Positions 17,541 to 25,431 of a stretch of DNA of 64,000 bases are shown one piece after another (position 1 is the stretch's first letter; each line of letters opens with the position of its first letter). The translations under genes were made by a program, and so were the position numbers. The notes beneath the pieces are model-generated. The model made no database searches. It was not told the origin of the DNA and saw only the letters and a program-made list of their open reading frames with translations. Source of the DNA: Lacisediminihabitans changchengi (GTDB lineage Bacteria; Actinomycetota; Actinomycetes; Actinomycetales; Microbacteriaceae); assembly GCF_016634425.1 (NCBI RefSeq), contig NZ_JAEPES010000002.1, positions 186,001 to 250,000 on the forward strand, read 5' to 3'.

Positions 17541-18716
17541 ATGACGATCGGAAGTCGCAAGCGCACGCCCGCCGCGGTGGCGTCGGTCGAAGCGCATGAG
17601 ACCAGAGATCGCGCAGAGGCCACTCTGCCGGTGGGTATGCGCATTGCTGCCGCCTGGTCGTGGCGCCTGCTGCTCGTCGCCGGCGTCGTCGCGCTGTTCA
17701 TCTTCTTGATCGGGCAGCTCCGCGAGATCGTGGTGCCGTTCATGGTCGCCACCCTGCTCGCGGCGTTGCTCGTTCCGTTCGTCAAGTTCTTGCAGCGCCA
17801 TCGTTGGCCGAAGGGGCTCGCGGTCGCCGTGGCCGAGGTCGGGCTGCTCGTCGTCGTCGCCGGTCTCGTGGTGCTGGTGGTGTTCCAGGTGCGCGACGGT
17901 TTTCCCGACCTGCAAAAGCAGAGCGTGCAGGCGTACAACCAGTTCAAGGAGTACCTGCTCCAGTCGCCGCTCCATCTCACGAACTCCGACATCAACGACT
18001 ATCTCGGGCAGGCGCTCACCGCCATCCAGAAAGACAGCCAGGCGCTTCTGTCGGGGGTCGTGTCGATCGGATCCTCCGCTGGCCACGTGCTGGCCGGCTT
18101 CTTGCTCACCCTGTTCGCCACGCTGTTCATGCTCATCGACGGCAAGGGCATCTGGTCGTGGATCACCCGCCTCTTCCCGCGCAAAGCACGTCCCGCGGTC
18201 GACGGAGCGGGAAGGGCAGGCTGGGTCACCCTCACCAATTTCGTGCGGGTGCAGATCTTCGTCGCCTTCGTCGACGCGGTCGGCATCGGCCTGGGTGCCT
18301 GGATCGTCGGACTGTTCTTCGGCGGCTTCCCCCTGGTGATCCCCATAGCCATCGCGGTCTTCCTCGGCTCCTTCATCCCGGTGATCGGTGCGGTGTTCAC
18401 CGGTGTGCTGGCGGTGTTCGTCGCGCTGGTGTACCTCAACCCGCTCGCTGCGCTGATCATGCTCGGCGTGGTGATCCTGGTGCAGCAGATCGAGGGGCAC
18501 GTGCTGCAGCCGTTCATCATGGGAACCGCGGTGCGCGTTCATCCGCTCGCCGTCGTCTTCTCCGTGGCGGCCGGCGGTTTTCTCGCGGGCATTCCCGGTG
18601 CGCTGTTCGCGGTGCCCGTCATCGCCACTCTCAACGTGATCGTCACCTTCATCGCGCGCGGCACCTGGCGCGAGACGACCGAACCCGACCTGAAAGACGT
18701 GGTCCTCGATGCCTGA
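17541..18716 (+). CDS. AI-2E family (TqsA/YdiK-like) membrane transporter
   Basis: A 391-residue protein with about eight membrane segments and the family phrases VPFMVATLLAALLVPFVKFLQRH and GNAF-like C-terminal loops (QQIEGHVLQPFIMGTAVRVHPLAV split over residues 320-345). Members export small molecules or act as Na+/H+ antiporters; AI-2 export is shown only for a few, so the name is not a function here. It overlaps the ilvA start by 8 bp, indicating co-expression. Confidence 0.88.
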   Translation: MTIGSRKRTPAAVASVEAHETRDRAEATLPVGMRIAAAWSWRLLLVAGVVALFIFLIGQLREIVVPFMVATLLAALLVPFVKFLQRHRWPKGLAVAVAEVGLLVVVAGLVVLVVFQVRDGFPDLQKQSVQAYNQFKEYLLQSPLHLTNSDINDYLGQALTAIQKDSQALLSGVVSIGSSAGHVLAGFLLTLFATLFMLIDGKGIWSWITRLFPRKARPAVDGAGRAGWVTLTNFVRVQIFVAFVDAVGIGLGAWIVGLFFGGFPLVIPIAIAVFLGSFIPVIGAVFTGVLAVFVALVYLNPLAALIMLGVVILVQQIEGHVLQPFIMGTAVRVHPLAVVFSVAAGGFLAGIPGALFAVPVIATLNVIVTFIARGTWRETTEPDLKDVVLDA

Positions 18717-19959
18717 TGCCCTGCCCGAGCTCGTGATCACCGGCCCGACCCTCGCCGACTTCGAGGATGCCCGCGCGAGGGTCTCCGAGGCGATCGCCGT
18801 CACGCCCATGGAGAGTTCGCGCTTCCTGGCCGAGGTGCTCGGCTCGCCGGTCTACCTCAAGTGCGAGAACCTGCAGCGCACCGGGTCTTACAAGATCCGC
18901 GGGGCATACAACCGGATGTCGCTCCTCAGTGAGGAGGAGAAGACCCGGGGTGTGGTGGCGGCCTCGGCCGGCAACCACGCGCAGGGCGTCGCCCTCGCGG
19001 CACGTCAGCTTGGAATCAGCGCCACCATCTTCATGCCGGTGGGCGTCGCCCTGCCGAAGCTCCAGGCCACTCGCGATTACGGTGCCGAGGTAGTGCTCCG
19101 CGGCCACAACGTCGACGAGTCACTCAGGGCGGCCGCGGAGTTCGCCGCCAGTACCGGCGCCGTGTTCATCCCGCCCTTCGACCACCCGGATGTCGTGGCC
19201 GGCCAAGGAACGCTCGGCCTGGAGATGCTCGACCAGGTTCCCGACCTGCAGACGGTGATCGTGCCGATCGGGGGCGGCGGACTCATCTCCGGCGTCGCCA
19301 GCGCGCTCAAGCAGAAGTTCGCCGCCGAGGGCCGCACCGTGCGCATCATCGGCGTTCAGGCGTCGAACGCGGCCGCCTACGTGACCTCGCTGCGCAACGG
19401 AGCCGCCACCGAGATCCCGATCGCGTTCACCATCGCCGACGGCATCGCGGTGCGCAAGCCCGGCGCGCTCAACTTCGAGATCATCCGCGAATCGGTCGAT
19501 GAGATCGTCACCGTCACCGATGACGACATCGCTCGCGCCATGCTGGTGTTGCTGGAGCGGGCCAAGCTGGTCGTCGAGCCGGCCGGCGCGGTCTCGGTCG
19601 CCGCCATCCTCACCGGCCAGGTGAAAGACAGTGGCACGACGGTCGCGATCCTGAGCGGTGGCAACCTCGACCCGATGATCATGGAGCGGGTGATCTCTCG
19701 CGGACTCGCGGCATCCGATCGGTACCTCAAGTTGCGGGTGATGCTGCCGGACCGCCCCGGGCAGCTCGCGCGCGTGGCCGAACTCATTTCCGAGGCGAAC
19801 GCCAACGTCATCGAAGTGTTGCACACGCGGCACGGCCGCAATGCGCTGATCAGCCAGGTCGAGCTGGAGCTGAGCATCGAGACGCGCGGCCCCGAGCACG
19901 TGCAGCGCGTGCTGACCCACCTCATCGAGGCCGGCTACGAGCCCCGCATCGACATCTAG
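18709..19959 (+). CDS. ilvA: Threonine ammonia-lyase
   Basis: A 416-residue PLP enzyme converting L-threonine to 2-oxobutanoate and ammonia. The cofactor lysine is K62 in GSYKIRGA, the phosphate-binding glycine loop is GGGGLISG (about 185-192), and a single ACT-like domain occupies about 330-416 (MLPDRPGQLARVAELI). The short single-ACT form is like the catabolic or TdcB-related enzymes of actinobacteria rather than the long biosynthetic form with two ACT-like domains, so the assignment to isoleucine synthesis is open. The start overlaps the upstream transporter gene. Confidence 0.92.
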   Translation: MPDALPELVITGPTLADFEDARARVSEAIAVTPMESSRFLAEVLGSPVYLKCENLQRTGSYKIRGAYNRMSLLSEEEKTRGVVAASAGNHAQGVALAARQLGISATIFMPVGVALPKLQATRDYGAEVVLRGHNVDESLRAAAEFAASTGAVFIPPFDHPDVVAGQGTLGLEMLDQVPDLQTVIVPIGGGGLISGVASALKQKFAAEGRTVRIIGVQASNAAAYVTSLRNGAATEIPIAFTIADGIAVRKPGALNFEIIRESVDEIVTVTDDDIARAMLVLLERAKLVVEPAGAVSVAAILTGQVKDSGTTVAILSGGNLDPMIMERVISRGLAASDRYLKLRVMLPDRPGQLARVAELISEANANVIEVLHTRHGRNALISQVELELSIETRGPEHVQRVLTHLIEAGYEPRIDI

Positions 19960-19968
19960 CCGACCGTT

Positions 19969-20009
19969 GGTTGAGCAGGCCGCGACGAAGGAGCAGCCGT
20001 ATCGAAACC
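19969..20009 (+). repeat. Interspersed repeat, copy C1
   Basis: 41 bp starting GGTTGAGCAGGCCGCGACGA and ending CCGTATCGAAACC, 9 bp after the ilvA stop. Same family as 5618-5663. Confidence 0.8.
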
Positions 20010-20021
20010 GCACCCGTGGTG

Positions 20022-20065
20022 GATTTCGATACGCGGACGCCGTAGACGGCGTGCGCGACTCAATC
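20022..20065 (-). repeat. Interspersed repeat, copy C2 (inverted)
   Basis: 44 bp reading GATTTCGATACGCGG...GCGACTCAATC on the plus strand, inverted relative to its two neighbours; its centre has its own hairpin GACGCCGTAGACGGCGT. Confidence 0.78.
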
Positions 20066-20078
20066 AGCGGATTCCGCC

Positions 20079-20124
20079 GGTCGAGTAGCGCCCGAGCGTC
20101 CGCGCGAGGACGCGTATCGAGGCC
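20079..20124 (+). repeat. Interspersed repeat, copy C3
   Basis: 46 bp differing from copy A (5618-5663) at only two central positions. Three copies therefore fill most of the 196-bp gap between convergent ilvA and greA. Confidence 0.82.
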
Positions 20125-20155
20125 CCGCGCGTATGGAAGCCCCGCGCGCTGCTAA

Positions 20156-20647
20156 CTACGCCGAGTACGCCTCGACCTTGTCGATCTCGACGGTGATCTC
20201 CTTGCCGTTCGGCGCGGCGTAGACGACGGTCTCGCCAACCCGGTGGCCGAGGATGGCCGCACCGAGCGGGCTGCCCTCGCTGTAGACGTCGAGGTCACTG
20301 TCTTCGCCGACGATCTCGCGGCTGCCGAGCAGAAACACGCTCTCGTCACCGAGGATGCGCGCGGTGACCACAGAACCCGAGGCGACGACACCGTCGTTGG
20401 CGGGGGCGTCGCCGACCTTCGCGTGGCGCAGTAGCTCGGTGAGCACACGGATGCGCGCCTCGATCTTGCCCTGCTCCTCCTTGGCGGCGTGGTAGCCGCC
20501 GTTCTCCTTGAGGTCGCCCTCTTCGCGCGCCGCCTCGATCTTCTTGGCGATCTCCAGGCGGCCCTCGCCGGAGAGCTGCTCGAGCTCGGCACTGCGGCGG
20601 TCGAACGCTTCCTGGGTCAGCCAGGTCTCTGTCGTCTCGTTGGACAT
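20156..20647 (-). CDS. greA: Transcription elongation factor GreA
   Basis: A 163-residue GreA/GreB family protein that rescues backtracked RNA polymerase. The N-terminal coiled coil (LTQEAFDRRSAELEQLSGEGR, KKIEAAREEGDLKENGGYHAAKEEQ) holds the acidic tip residues D and E in EGDLKENGGY; the C-terminal globular domain ends GKEITVEIDKVEAY. The start at 20647 is fixed by a strong GAGGAGGA site; an upstream in-frame extension is not coding. A terminator of the upstream gene (20759-20782) separates transcription. Confidence 0.95.
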   Translation of the reverse strand: MSNETTETWLTQEAFDRRSAELEQLSGEGRLEIAKKIEAAREEGDLKENGGYHAAKEEQGKIEARIRVLTELLRHAKVGDAPANDGVVASGSVVTARILGDESVFLLGSREIVGEDSDLDVYSEGSPLGAAILGHRVGETVVYAAPNGKEITVEIDKVEAYSA

Positions 20648-20758
20648 GGGTCCTCCTCTGGGTGGTGCTCGGCGGTCCAGCAGCGCCGGCGATCTCGGAT
20701 TCGAGGCTGGCGCTCGCCATTCCGGTTCGATGAAAATCGGCCCGCTGGATAAAGAAAT

Positions 20759-20782
20759 GAGACCGGCCACACGGCCGGTCTC
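20759..20782 (-). terminator. Intrinsic terminator of the DUF4307 gene
   Basis: A perfect 10-bp stem GAGACCGGCC/GGCCGGTCTC with a 4-nt loop, followed on the minus strand by T-rich TCATTTCTTTA. It lies 37 bp after the DUF4307 stop codon. Confidence 0.85.
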
Positions 20783-20819
20783 CCGAGTCAATTCATTGAG
20801 TTTATTGCACAGACGGCAG

Positions 20820-21242
20820 TTATGTCAGCCAGCACCGATAGATCAAGCCGGTGACGGGCGGCTCTGCGCTCAACACGCGCTGCTCGTACCCGGTGGTGAA
20901 GGTCTTCGACGCGGGGATCTTCACGATCTTCCAGCCGGTGATCGCGTGGTCGGAGTTCTGCGCCTGCAACGCGCATTCCGCGGTGTTCCCGATCGGCATG
21001 GAGAGCTGGAATTTCACGTCGACCGCCGAGTCGCCGACGATGGTGTTGCCGACATCCTGCGTCTCGAGCGAGGCACCGGCCTGGTCGAGCCCCGCCCAGA
21101 TGACCCACGCGGAGACCACCACGGCCACGGCGACGCCGGCGACGATGTAGATGAGTCGGTCGCGCCGTTTTTTCGACGGCGTGCGCCCATAGCGGGCGGC
21201 GAGCGCGGAGCTCTCAGCGGTCTGGCTCTCAGCGGCGGTCAT
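20820..21242 (-). CDS. DUF4307 domain membrane protein
   Basis: A 140-residue protein with a short basic cytoplasmic start, one membrane segment (about 31-52) and an extracytoplasmic domain with two cysteines (AECALQ and YRCWL). The pattern and its position divergent from mca match the actinobacterial DUF4307 family, whose role is unknown. The 61-bp divergent spacing suggests shared control with mca. Confidence 0.85.
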   Translation of the reverse strand: MTAAESQTAESSALAARYGRTPSKKRRDRLIYIVAGVAVAVVVSAWVIWAGLDQAGASLETQDVGNTIVGDSAVDVKFQLSMPIGNTAECALQAQNSDHAITGWKIVKIPASKTFTTGYEQRVLSAEPPVTGLIYRCWLT

Positions 21243-21303
21243 CGGTCATCCTCAGGCGATTAGTCTAGAAATGCAAGGCTACAGACTCGAAACTAGGAGA
21301 TCG

Positions 21304-22176
21304 GTGACACTTCGCCTTCTGGCCGTTCACGCCCACCCCGACGACGAGTCGAGCAAGGGCGCTGGAACTTACGCACGCTACGTGTCGGCCGGCGCCGAGG
21401 TGATGGTCGTCAGCTGCACCGGCGGTGAGCGCGGTGACATCCAGAACGAGGATCTGGCTGAGACCGCCATGGCCGACCGTGACATGGCCGGGCTCCGTCG
21501 CATCGAGATGGCGCGGGCGCAGGCCGCCGTCGGGTTCGAGCACCGCTGGCTCGGGTACGTAGATTCCGGCCTGCCCGAGAACGGCGAAGCCATTCCGCGC
21601 TACACCTTCGCGGACATCCCGCTCGAGTTCTCGGCCGAGCCGTTGGTGAAGATCATCCGCGAGTTCCGTCCGCAGGTGCTCGTCGCCTACGACGAAAACG
21701 GCGGATACCCGCACCCCGATCACATCCGCGCCCATCAGGTCGCCATCTACGCGATGGAGGCGGCGGCAGACGCGACGCGCTACCCCCAATCCGGCGCCCC
21801 GTGGCAGATCGTCAAGGTCTACTACGACCGCATCTTCAATACCGAGCGGATCACCGCGATGCACGGTCATCTGCAGGCCGAGCAGCCCGACTCCCCGCTC
21901 ATTCCGCAGCTGGGGGAGTTGCTCGAGCGCTGGGGGGATCGCCCCTCACTCGCGACCACGCACATCGATGTCTCCGACCACCTCGACACCCGCGACCGGG
22001 CGCTGCGCTCGCACTCGAGCCAGGTGCCGCCGGACAGCCTCTTCTTTTTCTGGCCGAATGACCTGCAGCGCGCGGCGTGGCCGTTCGAAGACTTCGAACT
22101 GGTGACCTCGCTGGTCGATACGCCGACACCCGAAACCGATCTCTTCGCCGGGATCATCGATGAAGGAACACCGTGA
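21304..22176 (+). CDS. mca: Mycothiol S-conjugate amidase
   Basis: A 290-residue LmbE-like zinc amidase that splits mycothiol-toxin conjugates to a mercapturic acid and GlcN-Ins. The zinc motif AHPDDES is at residues 10-16 and the later ligand in YPHPDHIRAH. The C-terminal extension (FFFWPNDLQRAAWPFEDFEL) favours Mca over MshB. GTG 21304 was chosen because AGGAG lies 8 bp upstream and the protein begins just before the first strand. Its stop overlaps the next small gene by 4 bp. Confidence 0.92.
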   Translation: MTLRLLAVHAHPDDESSKGAGTYARYVSAGAEVMVVSCTGGERGDIQNEDLAETAMADRDMAGLRRIEMARAQAAVGFEHRWLGYVDSGLPENGEAIPRYTFADIPLEFSAEPLVKIIREFRPQVLVAYDENGGYPHPDHIRAHQVAIYAMEAAADATRYPQSGAPWQIVKVYYDRIFNTERITAMHGHLQAEQPDSPLIPQLGELLERWGDRPSLATTHIDVSDHLDTRDRALRSHSSQVPPDSLFFFWPNDLQRAAWPFEDFELVTSLVDTPTPETDLFAGIIDEGTP

Positions 22177-22397
22177 ACCTCTTCCTGCTGCACCTGGCTT
22201 CGACCCCGAAGCCCTTCGACGAGGATTCGGTCACTCCCACCTGGGTGGGCTTCGCGTTCACCTTCGGCATCGCCGTCGCCGTCATCCTGCTGATCATCGA
22301 CATGACCCGGCGCATCCGTCGTACCCGCTATCGCGCCGAGATTCGTGAGCGGCTTGAGAACGAACGCGCGGCGGCAGATCCCGACATCCGCCCGTAG
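22173..22397 (+). CDS. Small single-pass membrane protein coupled to mca
   Basis: A 74-residue protein with one membrane helix (about 25-44) and a highly charged C-terminal helix (RRIRRTRYRAEIRERLENERAA split around 46-67). The GTG start overlaps the mca stop by 4 bp, so translation is coupled. Similar small proteins follow mca in other actinobacteria (recalled). Function unknown; a membrane tether or partner for Mca is only a guess. Confidence 0.75.
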   Translation: MNLFLLHLASTPKPFDEDSVTPTWVGFAFTFGIAVAVILLIIDMTRRIRRTRYRAEIRERLENERAAADPDIRP

Positions 22398-22415
22398 TTC
22401 GGTACGGCCCCGGGT

Positions 22416-23192
22416 CTAGTAGGTCGGGTTCGTCGCGATGATCAGAATCGCGACCCAGTGGCAGAGAAACGCCAGCAGGGTCAGCGCGTGGAAGATCTCA
22501 TGGAACCCGAAGCGTCCGGGAAACGGGTTCGGCCGCTTGAACGCGTAGACGACGGCGCCGATCGAGTAGAACAACCCGCCCACCAGGATCAGCGTCATCA
22601 TCGCCGCGTTCGCCGCGAAGAAGTCCGCGATGAACGCAAACGCCGCATAGCCGAGCAGCAGGTACAGCGGCACGTAGAGCCAGCGCGGCGCGCCGATCCA
22701 GAAGATGCGGAACAGGATGCCGAGCAGTGCCCCGCCCCACACCAGACAGATCAAGAGCACGGCCTTGTTCGGCGGCAGCGCCAGCACGGTGATCGGGGTG
22801 TACGACCCGGCGATCAACAGGAAGATGTTGGCGTGGTCGAGGCGCTTGAACAGTCGGCGGGTCTTCGGCTGCCAGTTGATGCGGTGATAGAGCGCCGAGA
22901 TCCCGAACAGCAGCATCGAGCACAGCACGAACACGGCGGAGACCAGTTTTGCGGTCACACCGTGGGCGAGCACGATCAGCACGATGCCGAGCGCGACGGC
23001 CAGGGGGAAGGTGCCGGCGTGGATCCAGCCCCGCCAGGTGGGCTTGACGGCTCCGTTGCCGTCCAACACCACTGGACGTTCGGAGGCGCTATCGATCGCG
23101 TCCTCGAGCAGCGGGATGTTCGGCAGATCGGGTCCGTCATCATCCGTGATCGGGTCGGGGCTCTTCCCCTGGGCTGGAGTGGGCTCGCTCAT
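22416..23192 (-). CDS. Hemolysin III / PAQR family membrane protein
   Basis: A 258-residue protein with seven membrane segments after a variable soluble start of about 55 residues. Family motifs include SALYHRINW (about 118), LDHANIFLLIAGSYTP and the C-terminal FHEIFHALTLLAFLCHW, which carry the conserved metal-site histidines. Members (YqfA/TrhA-like) affect membrane energy or fatty-acid homeostasis; haemolysis is not expected in general. Divergent from uppS with 72 bp between starts. Confidence 0.9.
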   Translation of the reverse strand: MSEPTPAQGKSPDPITDDDGPDLPNIPLLEDAIDSASERPVVLDGNGAVKPTWRGWIHAGTFPLAVALGIVLIVLAHGVTAKLVSAVFVLCSMLLFGISALYHRINWQPKTRRLFKRLDHANIFLLIAGSYTPITVLALPPNKAVLLICLVWGGALLGILFRIFWIGAPRWLYVPLYLLLGYAAFAFIADFFAANAAMMTLILVGGLFYSIGAVVYAFKRPNPFPGRFGFHEIFHALTLLAFLCHWVAILIIATNPTY

Positions 23193-23264
23193 CGGGTCAG
23201 CCTAGAGCCAGCGGAGGTACACGACCTGAACGCTGAGCGAAGGTGTTTCGGCTAACGTAAGCAC

Positions 23265-24050
23265 GTGGCGAATAGGGAAGCACCTCTCGGGCAGGGGTTG
23301 CTCTATGGCCTCTACCAGAACCGCATTCGACGCTGGCTGGCGACGCAGGATCGACCCAGGCACGTCGCCATGATTCTCGACGGCAACCGGCGCTGGGCGA
23401 AGCAGCGGGAGCTGGAAACGGCGGCTCACGGTCACCGGGCCGGCGCCGCCAAATTCCAGGAATTCCTCACCTGGTGTGACGATCTCGGCATCCAGGTCGC
23501 CACCCTGTACCTGCTCTCCACCGACAACCTCACCGGGCGCAAGTCCGCCGAACTCGACGAGCTGTTCACGATCATCGCCGAGCTCGCCGACGATCTCTCG
23601 CACTTCCGCAACTGGCGGGTGCAGCACGTGGGGTCGGACGAGGGCCTGCCGGAGCGATTGATCGCTGCGCTCAAGGCCGCTGAGTCGCGCACCAAAGACA
23701 ACACCGGTCTGCACGTGAATCTCGCGGTCGGCTACGGCGGGCGCCGGGAGATCGCGGATGCCATGCGCAGCATCGTAGAGCAGCACGATGCCGAGGGCGG
23801 CACGCTCGACGCACTCGCCGAGCTGCTCACCCCGGAACTGATCGGCGACCACCTGTACACCGGCGGCCAGCCGGACCCCGACCTGGTCATCCGCACCTCG
23901 GGTGAGCAGCGTCTCAGCGACTTCATGCTCTGGCAGAGCGCACACAGCGAGTTCTATTTCGTCGAGGCGCTCGGTCCCGACCTGCGCGAGGTCGACTTCC
24001 TGCGCGCCCTACGTGACTACGCCCGTCGGCAGCGCCGCTTCGGCAGTTGA
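23265..24050 (+). CDS. uppS: Isoprenyl (polyprenyl) diphosphate synthase, cis-type
   Basis: A 261-residue cis-prenyltransferase making the lipid carrier for wall polymers. ILDGNRRWAK (catalytic D39) and RTSGEQRLSDFMLWQSAHSEF (split over about 210-230) are the family signatures and are intact. The GTG start follows TAACGT (23253-23258), a -10-like box, by 6 bp without a ribosome site, suggesting a leaderless message. Product length (decaprenyl or undecaprenyl) cannot be read with confidence. Confidence 0.92.
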   Translation: MANREAPLGQGLLYGLYQNRIRRWLATQDRPRHVAMILDGNRRWAKQRELETAAHGHRAGAAKFQEFLTWCDDLGIQVATLYLLSTDNLTGRKSAELDELFTIIAELADDLSHFRNWRVQHVGSDEGLPERLIAALKAAESRTKDNTGLHVNLAVGYGGRREIADAMRSIVEQHDAEGGTLDALAELLTPELIGDHLYTGGQPDPDLVIRTSGEQRLSDFMLWQSAHSEFYFVEALGPDLREVDFLRALRDYARRQRRFGS

Positions 24051-24058
24051 TCTCCGTT

Positions 24059-24102
24059 GGTTGAGTAGCGCCCGAGTGCCCACCAGGATGCGTATCGAAA
24101 CC
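24059..24102 (+). repeat. Interspersed repeat, copy E
   Basis: 44 bp starting GGTTGAGTAGCGCCCGAG and ending GCGTATCGAAACC, alone in the 83-bp gap after uppS. It carries the family's cleanest pair of ends. Confidence 0.82.
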
Positions 24103-24133
24103 GCGTCGGACGCGCCCCGGCTACGGTAGTCAC

Positions 24134-25252
24134 ATGCTGACCATCGACGATTTCGTCGGCCGCTTCGATGAAGAGCCCGGCTACCTCAACTTCGCGAGCG
24201 TCGGACCGCTGAGCCGTTCGGTGGTGGAGGAGCAGCAGGCACACCTCGAACTGCTGCGGCGCGGCAGGTTTGGCAGCCTCGCGATCCTCGACGAGCAGGA
24301 CGAGCGCGTGCGCACCGCGGTCGCAGCCCTCACCGGATTCCGCGACGACCAGATCGTGTTTCAACCCAACACCAGCGCCGGCCTGATGCACACCATGTTC
24401 GGCGTCACCGGGGGAGTGCTGCTCTCCCGAAGCGAGTTCCCGAGCCTGCCCTTCGCCGCGGTGCGGGCGTCAGAGGCGCTCGGCGTGCTCAACCCGATCT
24501 GGTTGGAGACCGACGGCGGGCCGATCACCCCCGGCCTCATTCGCGATCAGCTCACGAAGAACATCGCCGCGGTGGCGGTCAGCCTGGTCGATTTTCGCAC
24601 TGGGTATCTCGTCGACCTGGAGGGCATCCGTCAGGTCATCGGCGATCGGCTGCTCATCGTCGACGCCATCCAGGGCTTCAGCGTCGTCGACGCCCCATTC
24701 TCGGTGGCCGACGTCGTGGTGTCGGGCGGGCAGAAGTGGGTGCGCTCCGGCTGGGGCACCGGTTTCCTCGCGCTGAGCGATCGCGCTGCCGAAAGTCTCA
24801 CGCCGGTGGTGTCCGGCTGGAACGCCAGCGCGGGCGACGCCTTCGAGCAGGTGGCCGCACCGGCCGCGGGGGCTGCGGCGTATCAGGTCTCCAATCCCGA
24901 TCCTCTGGCGCAAGCCCGCTTCGCGATGGCACTCGAAGATGTGGCGAGCGTGGGGGTCGGCGCGATCAGCGGTCTCGTCGCCGAGAAGGTGTCCCGCGTG
25001 ATCGAACTCGCGGATGATTTCGCCGTGCCCGTGATCTCCTCGCGGGCCGAGAACGAACGGGCGGGCATCGTCGTCGTCGAACCCGCACCCGACCAGCTCA
25101 CCGTGCTCACGGCATCCCTGTTCAACCATGGCATCACGGCCACCAGCCGTTTCGGCACGGTGCGGCTGAGCGCCCACGTCTCGACGAACGAGGAGACCTT
25201 CGAGATGCTTCAGGCCGCCTTCACGAGCTTTGCCTCCGCGATCACGATGTGA
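24134..25252 (+). CDS. Class V aminotransferase-fold PLP enzyme
   Basis: A 372-residue PLP protein of the cysteine desulfurase/serine aminotransferase fold. Recognisable points are the start GYLNFASVGPLS, the cofactor aspartate region VDAIQGFSVVD (about 175) and the PLP lysine in SGGQKWVRSGWGTGF (about 203). Relatives are loosely called aminotransferases or cysteine desulfurase-like and act on diverse amino acids. TACGGT ends 6 bp before the ATG, so it may be leaderless. Substrate not identified. Confidence 0.8.
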   Translation: MLTIDDFVGRFDEEPGYLNFASVGPLSRSVVEEQQAHLELLRRGRFGSLAILDEQDERVRTAVAALTGFRDDQIVFQPNTSAGLMHTMFGVTGGVLLSRSEFPSLPFAAVRASEALGVLNPIWLETDGGPITPGLIRDQLTKNIAAVAVSLVDFRTGYLVDLEGIRQVIGDRLLIVDAIQGFSVVDAPFSVADVVVSGGQKWVRSGWGTGFLALSDRAAESLTPVVSGWNASAGDAFEQVAAPAAGAAAYQVSNPDPLAQARFAMALEDVASVGVGAISGLVAEKVSRVIELADDFAVPVISSRAENERAGIVVVEPAPDQLTVLTASLFNHGITATSRFGTVRLSAHVSTNEETFEMLQAAFTSFASAITM

Positions 25253-25400
25253 ATTAACCTGCGCGTAATCTCTGGTGGCGTGTCGGGAACGTGCGCGACA
25301 CCTCAGCGACGTAGGTTCAACAGCATCAGGTATGTCGCCTGGTCGAGACGGCCACGTAAGTTCGTTTCGCGATGTATGTCGGCCGTCACGGGGACTGTAT

Positions 25401-25418
25401 CCGGGTGCTAGCACCCGG
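25401..25418. promoter_or_regulatory. Perfect 18-bp palindrome before the PhoH-family gene
   Basis: CCGGGTGCTAGCACCCGG is a perfect palindrome ending 5 bp before the GGAG ribosome site of the next gene. It may be a repressor operator, or a leader hairpin that affects access to the ribosome site. Confidence 0.5.
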
Positions 25419-25431
25419 GGATGGAGCAAAC

